Source: Planctomycetota bacterium (GTDB lineage Bacteria > Planctomycetota > Phycisphaerae > Phycisphaerales > SM1A02). From it: DNA of 38,683 nt. The stretch is taken from NCBI GenBank assembly GCA_016873255.1, contig VGXR01000023.1:1-38683 (forward strand). The letters run 5' to 3'. How positions within the stretch are numbered: position 1 is the first letter of the stretch; each line of letters begins with the position of its first letter. Of this stretch, positions 23,002 to 32,365 are shown piece by piece. The translations under genes and the position numbers were made by a program. Under the pieces are notes generated by a model. It was not told the DNA's origin. It worked only from the letters and a program-made list of their open reading frames with translations, and made no database searches.

Positions 23002-23699
23002 GCGCCGCGCCGAAGGACCGCGCCGCGGATGCCGCGCCGGCCGTGGGCTGGTCGCGCGACGGCATTGCCGAGCGCGTGGCGCAGGACATCCCCAGCGGGT
23101 CCTACGTCAACCTGGGGATCGGCATCCCGGAACTCGTGGCGCGCTTCGTGCCCGGGGGCCGCACCCTCGTCTACCACACGGAGAACGGGCTGCTCGGCAT
23201 GGGCCCGTCGCCGGCGGCCGGGCAGGGCGACCCAGAGCTCATCAACGCCGGCAAGCGCCGCGTCTCCATGATGCCCGGCGCCGCGTTCTTCGACCAGGCC
23301 ACCAGCTTCGCGATGATCCGCGGCGGGCACCTCGACCTGAGCGTGCTCGGCGCCATGCAGGTGGCGGCCAACGGCGACCTGGCCAACTGGTCGACCGGCG
23401 CCGACGACGCCATACCGGCCGTCGGCGGCGCGATGGACCTGGTGGCCGGCGTGAAGCGCGTCTTCGTGATGACCACGCACGTCACGAAGGAAGGCACCCC
23501 GAAGCTCGTCGAGCGCTGCACCTACCCGCTGACCGGGCGCGGCGTGGTCACCCGCATCTATTCGGACCTGGCCGTGGTGGACGTGACGCCGCGCGGGTTC
23601 GAGCTGCTGGAACTCGCCCCGGGCGTTTCCTATGAATTCGTCAAGGAACGGACCGGCGCGCCGCTCCTGCGGGACCGCATGCGCCAGCAAGGACCCTGA
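22998..23699 (+). CDS. 3-oxoacid CoA-transferase, subunit B
   Basis: A 233-residue beta subunit (AtoA/ScoB/PcaJ type). The catalytic glutamate is Glu62 in HTENGLLGMGP, the counterpart of the S-E-N-G motif that forms the glutamyl-CoA intermediate. Other family marks are YVNLGIGIPELVA, GGHLDLSVLGAMQV, GDLANW and the ending GRGVVTRIYSDLAVVDVT. It starts with an ATGA overlap on subunit A (22998-23001). The first 18 residues are an extra hydrophilic lead; the family usually begins near SRDGIAERVA, so an internal start is possible but has no better ribosome site. Confidence 0.95.
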   Translation: MSAAPKDRAADAAPAVGWSRDGIAERVAQDIPSGSYVNLGIGIPELVARFVPGGRTLVYHTENGLLGMGPSPAAGQGDPELINAGKRRVSMMPGAAFFDQATSFAMIRGGHLDLSVLGAMQVAANGDLANWSTGADDAIPAVGGAMDLVAGVKRVFVMTTHVTKEGTPKLVERCTYPLTGRGVVTRIYSDLAVVDVTPRGFELLELAPGVSYEFVKERTGAPLLRDRMRQQGP

Positions 23700-23700
23700 C

Positions 23701-25041
23701 ATGGCCACCAACGCCGCCGCCGAAACCGCCACCGCCGACCGCAGCCGCAGCGCGGAGCTGTTCGAGCGGGCCAAGAAGGTGATGCCGGGAGGCGTGAGCC
23801 GCAACACGGTGCTCTGGTCGTCGGTGCCGCCGTACGTGGCGCACGGCGCCGGTTGCCGCGTCACCGACATCGACGGCGTCACGCGCATCGACTTCGCCAA
23901 CAACGTGGCATCCCTGATCCACGGGCACGCCTACGGGCCGGTGGTGGAGGCCGCGGCGGCGCAGCTCGGCCGCGGCACCGCGTTCATGATGGCCACGGAG
24001 CAGGAGGTCCTGCACGCCGAGCACATCTGCTCGCGCAGCGACGGCTTCGACCGCATCCGCTTCGTGAACTCGGGCACCGAGGCCGTGATGGCCGCGCTGA
24101 AGGCGGCGCGCGCATTCACGGGCCGCCCGAAGATCGCGAAGGTCGAGGGCGCCTACCACGGCGGCTACGACTATGTGGAGACGAGCCAGGGCTCCACGCC
24201 CAAGGACTGGGGCAGCGTCGACCACCCGAACCGCGTGCCGCTGGTGCATGGCTCGCCGCAGTCGGCGATGGACGACGTGGTCATCATCCCGTTCGACGAT
24301 GTCGACCGCTCCGTCGCGCTGCTTGACGAGCATCGCGATGACCTCGCATGCGTGCTGCTCGACCTGATGCCGCACCGCGTGGGCCTCAAGCCCGCGTCGC
24401 CGGCGTTCGTCACGGCCATGCGCGAATGGACCGCGCGCAACGGCGCGCTGCTGGTGCTCGACGAGGTGATCACCTTCCGCACCGAATACGGCGGCGCGCA
24501 GGACTGCTACGGCATCCACGGCGACCTCACCGCGATGGGCAAGATGATCGGCGGCGGTTTCCCGGTCGGTGCGCTCGCCGGACGGGCCGGGGTGATGGAA
24601 GTGCTCAACCCGGCGGCGCCGAAGCTCCTCTTCCCGCTCTCCGGCACCTTCTCCGCGAATCCCGTCACCATGACCGCCGGCCGAGTGGCGATGGAGCACT
24701 TCGACCGTGCCGCGGTGAAGCGCCTCAACGCGCTCGGCGACCGCGTGCGCCATGGCATCGCCGAGGCGATCGGTCGCACCGGTGCGTGCGCGAGCGTCAC
24801 GGGCGGCGGCTCGATGTTCCGCGTCCACATGAAGGCGCAGGTGCCTGCCAACTACCGCGAGGCCTACGCCTCGCCCGAGGAGGGCAAGCGCCTCAAGCTG
24901 ATGCTCGAGCACCTCTTCGCCGAGGGATTCCTGATGGTCGGCACGTGCACGGGAATGCTCTCCACGCCGATGGGAGAGGCCGAGGTCGACGCGCTGGTGG
25001 CGGCGATGGAGAGCGGGTTCCGGCGGATGGCGAAGGCCTGA
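23701..25041 (+). CDS. Class-III PLP aminotransferase (glutamate-1-semialdehyde-aminomutase-like fold)
   Basis: A 446-residue enzyme. The ATG at 23701 directly follows the stop of subunit B (TGA, one base, ATG) and has AAGGA about six bases upstream. Marks: MPGGVSRNTVLW near residue 30, NSGTEAVMAALKAAR, EGAYHGGYDY, VLDEVITFR with the PLP-nitrogen aspartate, MGKMIGGGFPVGA with the PLP lysine K281, and LFPLSGTFSANPVT. This subgroup includes glutamate-1-semialdehyde aminomutase and also beta-amino-acid aminotransferases. No other haem genes are near, while a KamA-like aminomutase and a 3-oxoacid CoA-transferase are in the same operon; a beta-amino acid to 3-oxo acid transaminase is therefore the better guess. 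It ends 9 bp from the end of the convergent thiolase. Confidence 0.9.
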   Translation: MATNAAAETATADRSRSAELFERAKKVMPGGVSRNTVLWSSVPPYVAHGAGCRVTDIDGVTRIDFANNVASLIHGHAYGPVVEAAAAQLGRGTAFMMATEQEVLHAEHICSRSDGFDRIRFVNSGTEAVMAALKAARAFTGRPKIAKVEGAYHGGYDYVETSQGSTPKDWGSVDHPNRVPLVHGSPQSAMDDVVIIPFDDVDRSVALLDEHRDDLACVLLDLMPHRVGLKPASPAFVTAMREWTARNGALLVLDEVITFRTEYGGAQDCYGIHGDLTAMGKMIGGGFPVGALAGRAGVMEVLNPAAPKLLFPLSGTFSANPVTMTAGRVAMEHFDRAAVKRLNALGDRVRHGIAEAIGRTGACASVTGGGSMFRVHMKAQVPANYREAYASPEEGKRLKLMLEHLFAEGFLMVGTCTGMLSTPMGEAEVDALVAAMESGFRRMAKA

Positions 25042-25050
25042 CCGCCGCGC

Positions 25051-26256
<1,206 letters not shown>

Positions 26257-26298
26257 GCGGGGAATGGTAGCCCGCCCTCATTTCGTGCCGCGCCCGCC

Positions 26299-27345
26299 TC
26301 AGCCCTTCAGCGTCGCCATGTCGATCACGAAGCGGTACTTCACGTCGGCCTTCACCACGCGGTCCCAGGCCTCGTTGACCTGGTCCATGCGGATCCGCTC
26401 GATGTCGCACACGATGCCGTGCTTTCCGCAGAAATCGAGCATCTCCTGCGTCTCGGCGATGCCACCGATCAGCGATCCCGCCAGGTTCCGGCGCGGCATG
26501 ATCAGGCTGAACGCGCTGATCTGCTGCGGGCTCGGCGGGGCGCCCACCAGGGCGAGCGTGGCGTCGACCTTCAGGAGCTGCATGTAGGCGTCGAGCGAGT
26601 GGTCCGCCGAGACGGTGTCGACGATCAGGTCGAAGGTGCGCGCGTGCGCGGCCATCGCGTCGGCATCGGTGGAGAGCACCACCTCGTGCGCGCCGAGGCG
26701 CTTGCCGTCGGCCACCTTGCCGGCGCTCGTCGTGAAGAGCACGGTGTGCGCGCCGAGCGCGCGCGCGAACTTCACGCCCATGTGCCCGAGGCCTCCGAGG
26801 CCGACGATGCCGACCTTCCTGCCCGGCCCTGCGCCCCACCTGCGCAGCGGCGACCACGTGGTGATGCCCGCGCAGAGGAGCGGTGCCGCGGCCGCGGGGT
26901 CGAGATTGGCCGGCACCCGCAGCGTGAAGTCCTCGTCGCAGATGATGCGCTCCGAGTAGCCGCCGAAGGTCATGCCGCCGAGGTGCTTGTCAGGCGCGTT
27001 GTAGGTGAATGTGGCGCCGGAGGCGCAGAACTGCTCGAGGCCCTTGCCGCAGGAATCGCACGTGCGGCACGAGTCGACCATGCAGCCAACCGCGGCGAGG
27101 TCGCCGGCCCTGAACTTGGTGACCTTCGCGCCCACGCGGGTCACCCGTCCGAGGATCTCGTGCCCGGGCACCACCGGGTACTCGGCGCCGCCCCACTCGT
27201 TGCGCGCCATGTGGATGTCGCTGTGGCAGACGCCGCAGAAGAGGATGTCGATCTCGACGTCCGTCGGCCCGGGCTGGCGCCGCGTGATGGAGTGCGGTGC
27301 GAGCGGTGCGGTAGGGGAGCGGGCGGCGTAGGCCTTGGTGGTCAT
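26299..27345 (-). CDS. Zinc-dependent NAD(P) alcohol dehydrogenase (YahK/cinnamyl type)
   Basis: A 348-residue medium-chain dehydrogenase. Catalytic zinc ligands are in GVCHSDIH and GHEILGRV. The structural zinc loop has four cysteines (CRTCDSCGKGLEQFC), and the Rossmann motif is VGIVGLGGLGHMGVKFA. The pattern GGMTFGGYSE and CAGITTWSPLRRW is that of the YahK / cinnamyl alcohol dehydrogenase branch, which reduces a wide range of aldehydes, mostly with NADPH. It lies between the transporter and thiolase genes with 42 bp on each side, so one transcript is likely. In the proposed pathway it could handle an aldehyde or semialdehyde product; that is inference. Confidence 0.93.
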   Translation of the reverse strand: MTTKAYAARSPTAPLAPHSITRRQPGPTDVEIDILFCGVCHSDIHMARNEWGGAEYPVVPGHEILGRVTRVGAKVTKFRAGDLAAVGCMVDSCRTCDSCGKGLEQFCASGATFTYNAPDKHLGGMTFGGYSERIICDEDFTLRVPANLDPAAAAPLLCAGITTWSPLRRWGAGPGRKVGIVGLGGLGHMGVKFARALGAHTVLFTTSAGKVADGKRLGAHEVVLSTDADAMAAHARTFDLIVDTVSADHSLDAYMQLLKVDATLALVGAPPSPQQISAFSLIMPRRNLAGSLIGGIAETQEMLDFCGKHGIVCDIERIRMDQVNEAWDRVVKADVKYRFVIDMATLKG

Positions 27346-27387
27346 GGGCTGTGGCTTTCGTCGGGTCGATCAGCCAGGTGCGGCACT

Positions 27388-28956
27388 TCACATTCCCTGC
27401 TTCGCCTGGCGCTCGGCGAGCTTCTTCGCCTCCACCTCGGCCAGGTACCTGCGCGTGGCGTTGGGCAGCAGGGTCCACATGCGGATGGCGAAGACCAGTC
27501 CGAGGATCGTGAACGGGAACAGGAACATCGGCCAGTACGACCAGTCCCTGGTGGCCAGGAACCCGAGCGCGAACGCCTGCAGCGCACCGCCGAGCTTGCT
27601 GAAGGCATCGGCGATGCCGGTGGCCGTGGCCGCGGCGCGCTTGCCGCCGAAGTCGGCCGTGGCCGTGCCGGACATGATGCTGTGCACGCCGATGACGGCC
27701 ATCATCGTGGTCACTGCGCAGACCCCGATGATGACCGGGCGCGCGTTGATGAGCCACGCCGTGAACGACCCGGGCGCCGCGCCGGCGGACGCGGCCGTCG
27801 CATCGATGGGCACCAGCATCAGGCAGAGGATCATCGTGCCCGTGGTGGCGAACATGATCACCTGCATCATGGCGGCGCTCGGCGCGCGCCGCGAGTGGAA
27901 GAACCGGTCGCTGATCCAGCCCGCCGCGAACCCGCCGGCGATGCCGGTGACGGCGCCCCAGAAGCCCCAGTTCACGGTGATGGTCTCCACCCCGAGCCCG
28001 GTCTCCTTGGCGAAGAGGAGGTACCAGCTCAGGATCCCGTCGCGCAGCACGCCCGAGGTCAGCTCGATGACGCCGATCATCAGGATGATGGGGTTTGAGA
28101 GGACGCGCCAGATCAGCTGGAAGTAGCCGTCCTTGCGCGTCGGGTCGCCGGCCATCTCGTCGCTCGATGCATCGTGCGTATCGAGGGGGTCGAAGCCGGC
28201 CTGGTCCGGCGTGTCCTTCAGCACGATCACGTCGATCAGCGCCCACACCAGCATGATGGCGGCGGGGATGACGAAGATCAGCCACAGCGCGGGCACCGTG
28301 CGCCCGTCGAGCGCGAAGAGGTTGTTCAGCACGGTGCGCGCGAAGGTGGGCGTCTCCGGCTGCTCCAGCTTCACGGCGTCCGCGATGGCCCGGCCCCAGT
28401 CGAAGGCGAAGTAGACGCCCATCGAGATGAGCGTGCCGAAGATCGCCCCGAACGTGCCGCGCTCGCGCACGTGGAACCAGTAGCTCTTCACCTTGATGGT
28501 GCTCACGGCCCCGAAGCTCTGGCAGAGCATGTTGAGGCTGTAGAGGACCGCGAGCGCGGCGCCCATGCTGACGTCCAGGGTGCCGTTCAGCTTCATGTAC
28601 ACGGCGATGGCCATCGCGAAGTTGAAGATCGACGAGCCGATCGCACCGATCAGCATCCCGCGCTTGCCGCCGAGCCGGTCCACGAGCGGGCCCACGAAGA
28701 GCAGGCCGACGGCGTAGGTCGTGAGCCCCGACCCGGTCACGAGGCCGAACGTCTTCTTGTCCATGAGCGTGCCGAGCGCCACGGCCGCCACGGAGAGGTT
28801 GTATCGCCCCATGTAGAGGAACGAGTAGGTCATCCCCAGCGGGAACCAGTTGACGAACCGCCGCCACATGAACCTCCGCGTGTGCCCGAGCGGGTTGGTC
28901 AGGAAGTAGACGGTGATGATGTAGGCCAGGGCGGCGCAGACGAGGAGCAGGGTCAT
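27388..28956 (-). CDS. MFS transporter of the organophosphate:phosphate antiporter (OPA) type
   Basis: A 522-residue inner-membrane protein with about 12 hydrophobic segments and an extra N-terminal helix (LLLVCAALAYIITVYFL). The text GMTYSFLYMGRYNLSVAA, YAVGLLFVGPLVDRLGGKRG, SYWFHVRERGTFGAIFGT and the paired GGFAAGWISDRFFHSRRAPS follow the GlpT/UhpT family. Such proteins usually exchange sugar phosphates or glycerol-3-phosphate for phosphate, but related members carry other organic anions; the substrate here is unknown and may be that of the adjacent pathway. First gene of the minus-strand operon, preceded by a candidate promoter with a palindrome. The C-terminal third is duplicated in the relic at 1369-1788. 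Confidence 0.9.
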   Translation of the reverse strand: MTLLLVCAALAYIITVYFLTNPLGHTRRFMWRRFVNWFPLGMTYSFLYMGRYNLSVAAVALGTLMDKKTFGLVTGSGLTTYAVGLLFVGPLVDRLGGKRGMLIGAIGSSIFNFAMAIAVYMKLNGTLDVSMGAALAVLYSLNMLCQSFGAVSTIKVKSYWFHVRERGTFGAIFGTLISMGVYFAFDWGRAIADAVKLEQPETPTFARTVLNNLFALDGRTVPALWLIFVIPAAIMLVWALIDVIVLKDTPDQAGFDPLDTHDASSDEMAGDPTRKDGYFQLIWRVLSNPIILMIGVIELTSGVLRDGILSWYLLFAKETGLGVETITVNWGFWGAVTGIAGGFAAGWISDRFFHSRRAPSAAMMQVIMFATTGTMILCLMLVPIDATAASAGAAPGSFTAWLINARPVIIGVCAVTTMMAVIGVHSIMSGTATADFGGKRAAATATGIADAFSKLGGALQAFALGFLATRDWSYWPMFLFPFTILGLVFAIRMWTLLPNATRRYLAEVEAKKLAERQAKQGM

Positions 28957-28998
28957 GGGGGCGCGGCGGAGGGTAGCCGGGGGGGTGCCTGAAGACGT

Positions 28999-29028
28999 CC
29001 TATAACAAAATCCACTGGATGTCAGTGG
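28999..29028 (-). promoter_or_regulatory. Candidate promoter with overlapping palindromic operator for the MFS operon
   Basis: On the minus strand, CTGACA (29025-29020) and an extended -10 TGTTATAGG (29007-28999) are spaced 15 bp. The -35 element lies inside a perfect inverted repeat, CCACTG-N5-CAGTGG (29012-29017 and 29023-29028). A repressor bound there would block the promoter. On the plus strand the same palindrome is preceded by AAAA and followed by TTTTT, so it could instead form a small bidirectional terminator. Either way it is the one striking element in the 186-bp gap between divergent genes. Confidence 0.5.
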
Positions 29029-29142
29029 TTTTTGGCTTTCGCTTGAGCCAATCCTGCGTCACCTTACGTTCCTTAAGGAAAGCCACCGTGCCCGTCCGGC
29101 GCGTCTGGTGTTCGTGCGGTCCAGCATTCAGTAGCTTCGTCC

Positions 29143-30999
29143 ATGACTCATCGTTCGTTCATCGCCGTCCTTGCCGCCTCGTCCGCGACCGCCGCGGCCG
29201 TGGCGCAGTCCGTGACGTGGGAGTACGTCGCCCGGCAGTCGACAGATACCAACGTGGGCGGCGTGCCGAGCGCCGTCTGGGTGCCCGGCGCCTTCAACAA
29301 CGGCTGCATCGACAACGATGGCCGCGTGATCGTCAGCAACACCATCCAGAATGCCGACACCACGCTCACCAACGCCAACAACCGCGTGCTGCTGCGCGGA
29401 ACGCCCGGGAGCATGGCGCTGATCGCGCGCAACGGCAGCCCGGCGCTCGCCGGCGCGCCCGCCAACTCGGTGTTCAACACCTCCACCGGCATCAACGGCA
29501 TCACCACCACGTACTCCACCTCGGTGTCCGGCTACATGGTGGTGGGCGGCAGCCTGAACGGACCGAACATCGTCCACACGGCCGGCGCCTCGCAGAACAA
29601 CAGCGCGCTCTGGCTGGTGGGCCCCGACGGCACCGCCTCGATGCTTGCGACGGTCGGCATGCAGGCCCCCGGCGCCGCGGCGGGCACGTACCTGACCTCC
29701 AACTTCGGTTCCACCAACCTGTCAACGTCCACCGCACGGATCAGCGCCACCGGCAAGATGGTCTGGTACAGCGCGACGGCGGGCGGTGACACGGTGACCA
29801 CGGGCACCACCGCCAACAACAACGGCTTCTGGCTGCTGAGCACCGCCGGCCCGGCCAGTGCCGAGCTGCTCTTCCGCCGCGGCCAGGCCGCTCCCGGATT
29901 GACCGGCGGGACCTACCTCACCGCGGTCAGCTCCTTCAGCGGCATCATCAACGACAGCACCGTGCTGGTCACGGCCACCCTCGCGGGAGGCTCGGTCACC
30001 ACCGCCAACGACGCAGCCGTGCTCCTGTGGCGCAACGGCACCCGGTCCATCGCCGTGCGCGAAGGCGATGCTGCCTACGGAATCGCCGATGCCACGTTCG
30101 CCGGCACCTTCACGGTGAACGGCCGCGGCCTTGCCTCGGATGGCCGTTTCGTGTTCACCGCGACCCTTGCAGGACCGTCGGTGACCACCGCGGACGACCT
30201 GGTCTTCTGCCTCTACGACCCGAACGGCGGCTCGCGCGTCCTCCTGCGCGAGGGCGACGCGTCGTCCGTCTGGAACGGCGGCACGCTCTCGAACATCAAC
30301 GGCACCGGCCTGGCATTCGCGGCCAACGGGCACGTGATCTTCAACGCGGGCATCCTGACCGGCGGGAGTGCCTCCAGCGTGGGCGTCGACTTCGACCTGT
30401 CCAGCAACGCGATGACCCCCATCTTCCGCGGCGGCACCCAGGCCGCGGGCCTGCCGGCGGGCGTGCTCTACGCCACCAACTACGCCGGCTCCAGCGGCCC
30501 GAACATCAACGCCAACGGCGAGATGGTCGTGCGCATGCCGCTCGAGGGCGCCGTGAATCCCGGCGTCGACGACACGGCGCTGTATGCCTGGAGTGCCTCC
30601 TCCGGCGTCCGGCTCCTCATGCGCACCGGCTCGACCGACGTGACGGGCTACGCGCTCAAGAGCTTCTTCCCGATGGGCAATGCCGGCCAGAACGGCACGG
30701 GCGGCTCGACCGGCCTGAGCGATAGCGGCTGGTTCGTCACCAACGCAAGCGACGCCAACCCGGACACCCCCACGGGCACCGATTACATGGTGCTGCGTGC
30801 GCGGGTGTTTGCGCCCGCGCCGGCATGCCCGTCGGACCTCAACGACGACGGTCAGGTGGACGGCGCCGACCTCGGCATCCTGCTGGGCGCCTGGGGCCCG
30901 TGCGGTGCCGGCGCCTGCCCGTCCGACCTGAACGGTGACGGCCAGGTGGACGGCGCCGACCTCGGCATCCTGCTCGGTGCCTGGGGCCCGTGCCCCTGA
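29143..30999 (+). CDS. Large exported repeat protein with dockerin-type doublet
   Basis: A 618-residue protein. Signal peptide MTHRSFIAVLAASSATAAAVAQ. Residues about 25-560 contain about seven units of 60-80 residues, each with a phrase like R-x-G-x-x-A-P-G (FRRGQAAPGLTGGTY, REGDAAYGIADATF, REGDASSVWNGGT, FRGGTQAAGLPAGVLY) and a strand such as GKMVWYSATAG or GRFVFTATLAG. Such repeats are frequent in exported planctomycete proteins and probably make a beta-propeller; their ligand is unknown. The last 60 residues are two almost identical dockerin-like repeats (DLNDDGQVDGADLGILLGAW, DLNGDGQVDGADLGILLGAW). It is followed by a hairpin and then two more dockerin-tailed genes on the same strand. Confidence 0.85.
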   Translation: MTHRSFIAVLAASSATAAAVAQSVTWEYVARQSTDTNVGGVPSAVWVPGAFNNGCIDNDGRVIVSNTIQNADTTLTNANNRVLLRGTPGSMALIARNGSPALAGAPANSVFNTSTGINGITTTYSTSVSGYMVVGGSLNGPNIVHTAGASQNNSALWLVGPDGTASMLATVGMQAPGAAAGTYLTSNFGSTNLSTSTARISATGKMVWYSATAGGDTVTTGTTANNNGFWLLSTAGPASAELLFRRGQAAPGLTGGTYLTAVSSFSGIINDSTVLVTATLAGGSVTTANDAAVLLWRNGTRSIAVREGDAAYGIADATFAGTFTVNGRGLASDGRFVFTATLAGPSVTTADDLVFCLYDPNGGSRVLLREGDASSVWNGGTLSNINGTGLAFAANGHVIFNAGILTGGSASSVGVDFDLSSNAMTPIFRGGTQAAGLPAGVLYATNYAGSSGPNINANGEMVVRMPLEGAVNPGVDDTALYAWSASSGVRLLMRTGSTDVTGYALKSFFPMGNAGQNGTGGSTGLSDSGWFVTNASDANPDTPTGTDYMVLRARVFAPAPACPSDLNDDGQVDGADLGILLGAWGPCGAGACPSDLNGDGQVDGADLGILLGAWGPCP

Positions 31000-31022
31000 T
31001 CGCCTTCCGCGTGCCCCTTCGA

Positions 31023-31062
31023 GGCGTGCGGGTCGTCAGCCTTCGGCGGCGACCCGCACGCC
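31023..31062 (+). terminator. Hairpin after the large repeat protein gene
   Basis: GGCGTGCGGGTCG (31023-31035) pairs perfectly over 13 bp with CGACCCGCACGCC (31050-31062), followed by TTCGTTC. It begins 24 bp after the stop at 30999. The T tract is poor, but position and stem strength favour a terminator. Confidence 0.65.
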
Positions 31063-31102
31063 TTCGTTCAGCCGCCGCCTGCCATCCCCACGGGACGGAA
31101 TC

Positions 31103-32365
31103 ATGAAGGACGCACCAACCTCCTACCTCGTTCTCGCCGCCGCAGCTGCGCTCGCAACCGGCACCGATGCGGGCTCGCTGACCTTGATCCCCGTCCCCGG
31201 CGGCCAGTCCGTCTACCTGACGGACGTGAGCGATGACGGTCGTGTCGTGGTCGGCAACACGGGGACCGAGTACTTCTTCTGGACGAGCGAGTTCGGCGTG
31301 GTGTTCGTCGGTGGCATTGCGCCGGGCTCACAGGGCGCGGGCGGCACGGGGCGGGTCTCCGCCGACGGAACGCTGCTCGCGGGCGGGAACATCGGCCCGG
31401 CCGGGAAGGCCGATGCCTCGATCTTCTCGATCGTCGGCGGCGGATGGACGAATGGGCCGAACCTCGGTTCCTTCTGCGACATCTCCTCGACCTCGGCGTG
31501 GGGCATGTCCGCGGACGGAAACGTCGTGGTGGGGCTTGGGTACCCAAGCCTTTGCACTGCGCGCGGCTTTCGCTGGGATCGCTCGACGGGCACGATCGCC
31601 GCGATGCAGTCGTGGTTTGGGTGGAGCTGCCGCGCGAGCAACGTGAGCGGTGACGGCAACACCGTCGTGGGATGGCAGGCCGACAACACGGGCCAGTGGC
31701 GCCCGTGCTTCTGGCGGCAGAGCGGCACGAGCTGGGTGCAGACGCGCCTGCCCGCGCCGGGCGGAGCCGCCACGCTCTATGGCGAGTCGGTCGCGGCCTC
31801 CCAGGACGGCCAGTCAATCGTCGGCTATGCAACGATCAACGGCCTCCGCCAGCCGTTCCGCTGGACGCAGGCGACCGGAACCGTCGGGCTCGGCCTCGGA
31901 CCGGACCCGGTCCTGCCGGGTTCGGCCACGGACTGCAACTCGGATGCATCGCGCGTGCTTTGCTACTTCCGTGCAGGACCGCCGCCGACATCCGGCGAGG
32001 GGTACCTCTGGATCGCCGGACGCGGATACGTCCCCCTCGAGACGGTCGCCGCCGAGGCTGGCGTCACCGTCCCTCCTGAGGTGCACCTTTCGCTGCCGCT
32101 CTCGATGTCCTCGGACGCGAAGACGATCGTCGGCACCGGCCGCAACACCGCGCTCGGCATCGACGTCACGTTCGTGCTTGACCTGCGCGCGGGCGGCGGC
32201 GGATGCGCGGCCGACCTCGATGGCGACGGATTCGTCGGCGGCGCCGACCTCGGACTTCTGCTCGGAGCCTGGCTGACGCCTGGGCCGGGCGACCTCAACA
32301 ACGACGGCGTCGTGGACGGCGCCGACCTTGGACTCTTGCTCGGACAATGGGGACCTTGCCCGTGA
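31103..32365 (+). CDS. Exported HAF-repeat/propeller-like protein with dockerin-type doublet
   Basis: A 420-residue paralogue of the protein at 19466-20731, closer still to its neighbour at 32362-33585. The ATG at 31103 opens a signal peptide (SYLVLAAAAALATGTDA). Repeats carry S-x-D-G-x-x-x-V-G (DVSDDGRVVVGN, GMSADGNVVVGLG, NVSGDGNTVVGWQ), with the shared cysteines in FCD and SLCTARGF and the shared PPPTSGEGYLWI. The C-terminal 60 residues hold two dockerin-like repeats (DLDGDGFVGGADLGLLLGAW, DLNNDGVVDGADLGLLLGQW). Its stop overlaps the likely GTG start of the next gene, so the two are coupled. Function unknown. Confidence 0.85.
   Translation: MKDAPTSYLVLAAAAALATGTDAGSLTLIPVPGGQSVYLTDVSDDGRVVVGNTGTEYFFWTSEFGVVFVGGIAPGSQGAGGTGRVSADGTLLAGGNIGPAGKADASIFSIVGGGWTNGPNLGSFCDISSTSAWGMSADGNVVVGLGYPSLCTARGFRWDRSTGTIAAMQSWFGWSCRASNVSGDGNTVVGWQADNTGQWRPCFWRQSGTSWVQTRLPAPGGAATLYGESVAASQDGQSIVGYATINGLRQPFRWTQATGTVGLGLGPDPVLPGSATDCNSDASRVLCYFRAGPPPTSGEGYLWIAGRGYVPLETVAAEAGVTVPPEVHLSLPLSMSSDAKTIVGTGRNTALGIDVTFVLDLRAGGGGCAADLDGDGFVGGADLGLLLGAWLTPGPGDLNNDGVVDGADLGLLLGQWGPCP

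Noticed and set aside
20831-25041. Classical lysine fermentation cluster
   Set aside because: Beta-lysine 5,6-aminomutase, 3,5-diaminohexanoate dehydrogenase, the Kce cleavage enzyme and Kal are all missing from the window, and an aminotransferase and PcaF-type thiolase are present instead.
23701-25041. Haem-biosynthesis glutamate-1-semialdehyde aminomutase
   Set aside because: The fold fits, but there are no haem genes nearby, and the operon context and the altered N-terminal motif favour a catabolic aminotransferase. Not fully excluded.
29012-29028. Integration site
   Set aside because: The palindrome is short, single, and not next to an integrase or tRNA; a regulatory or terminator role is simpler.
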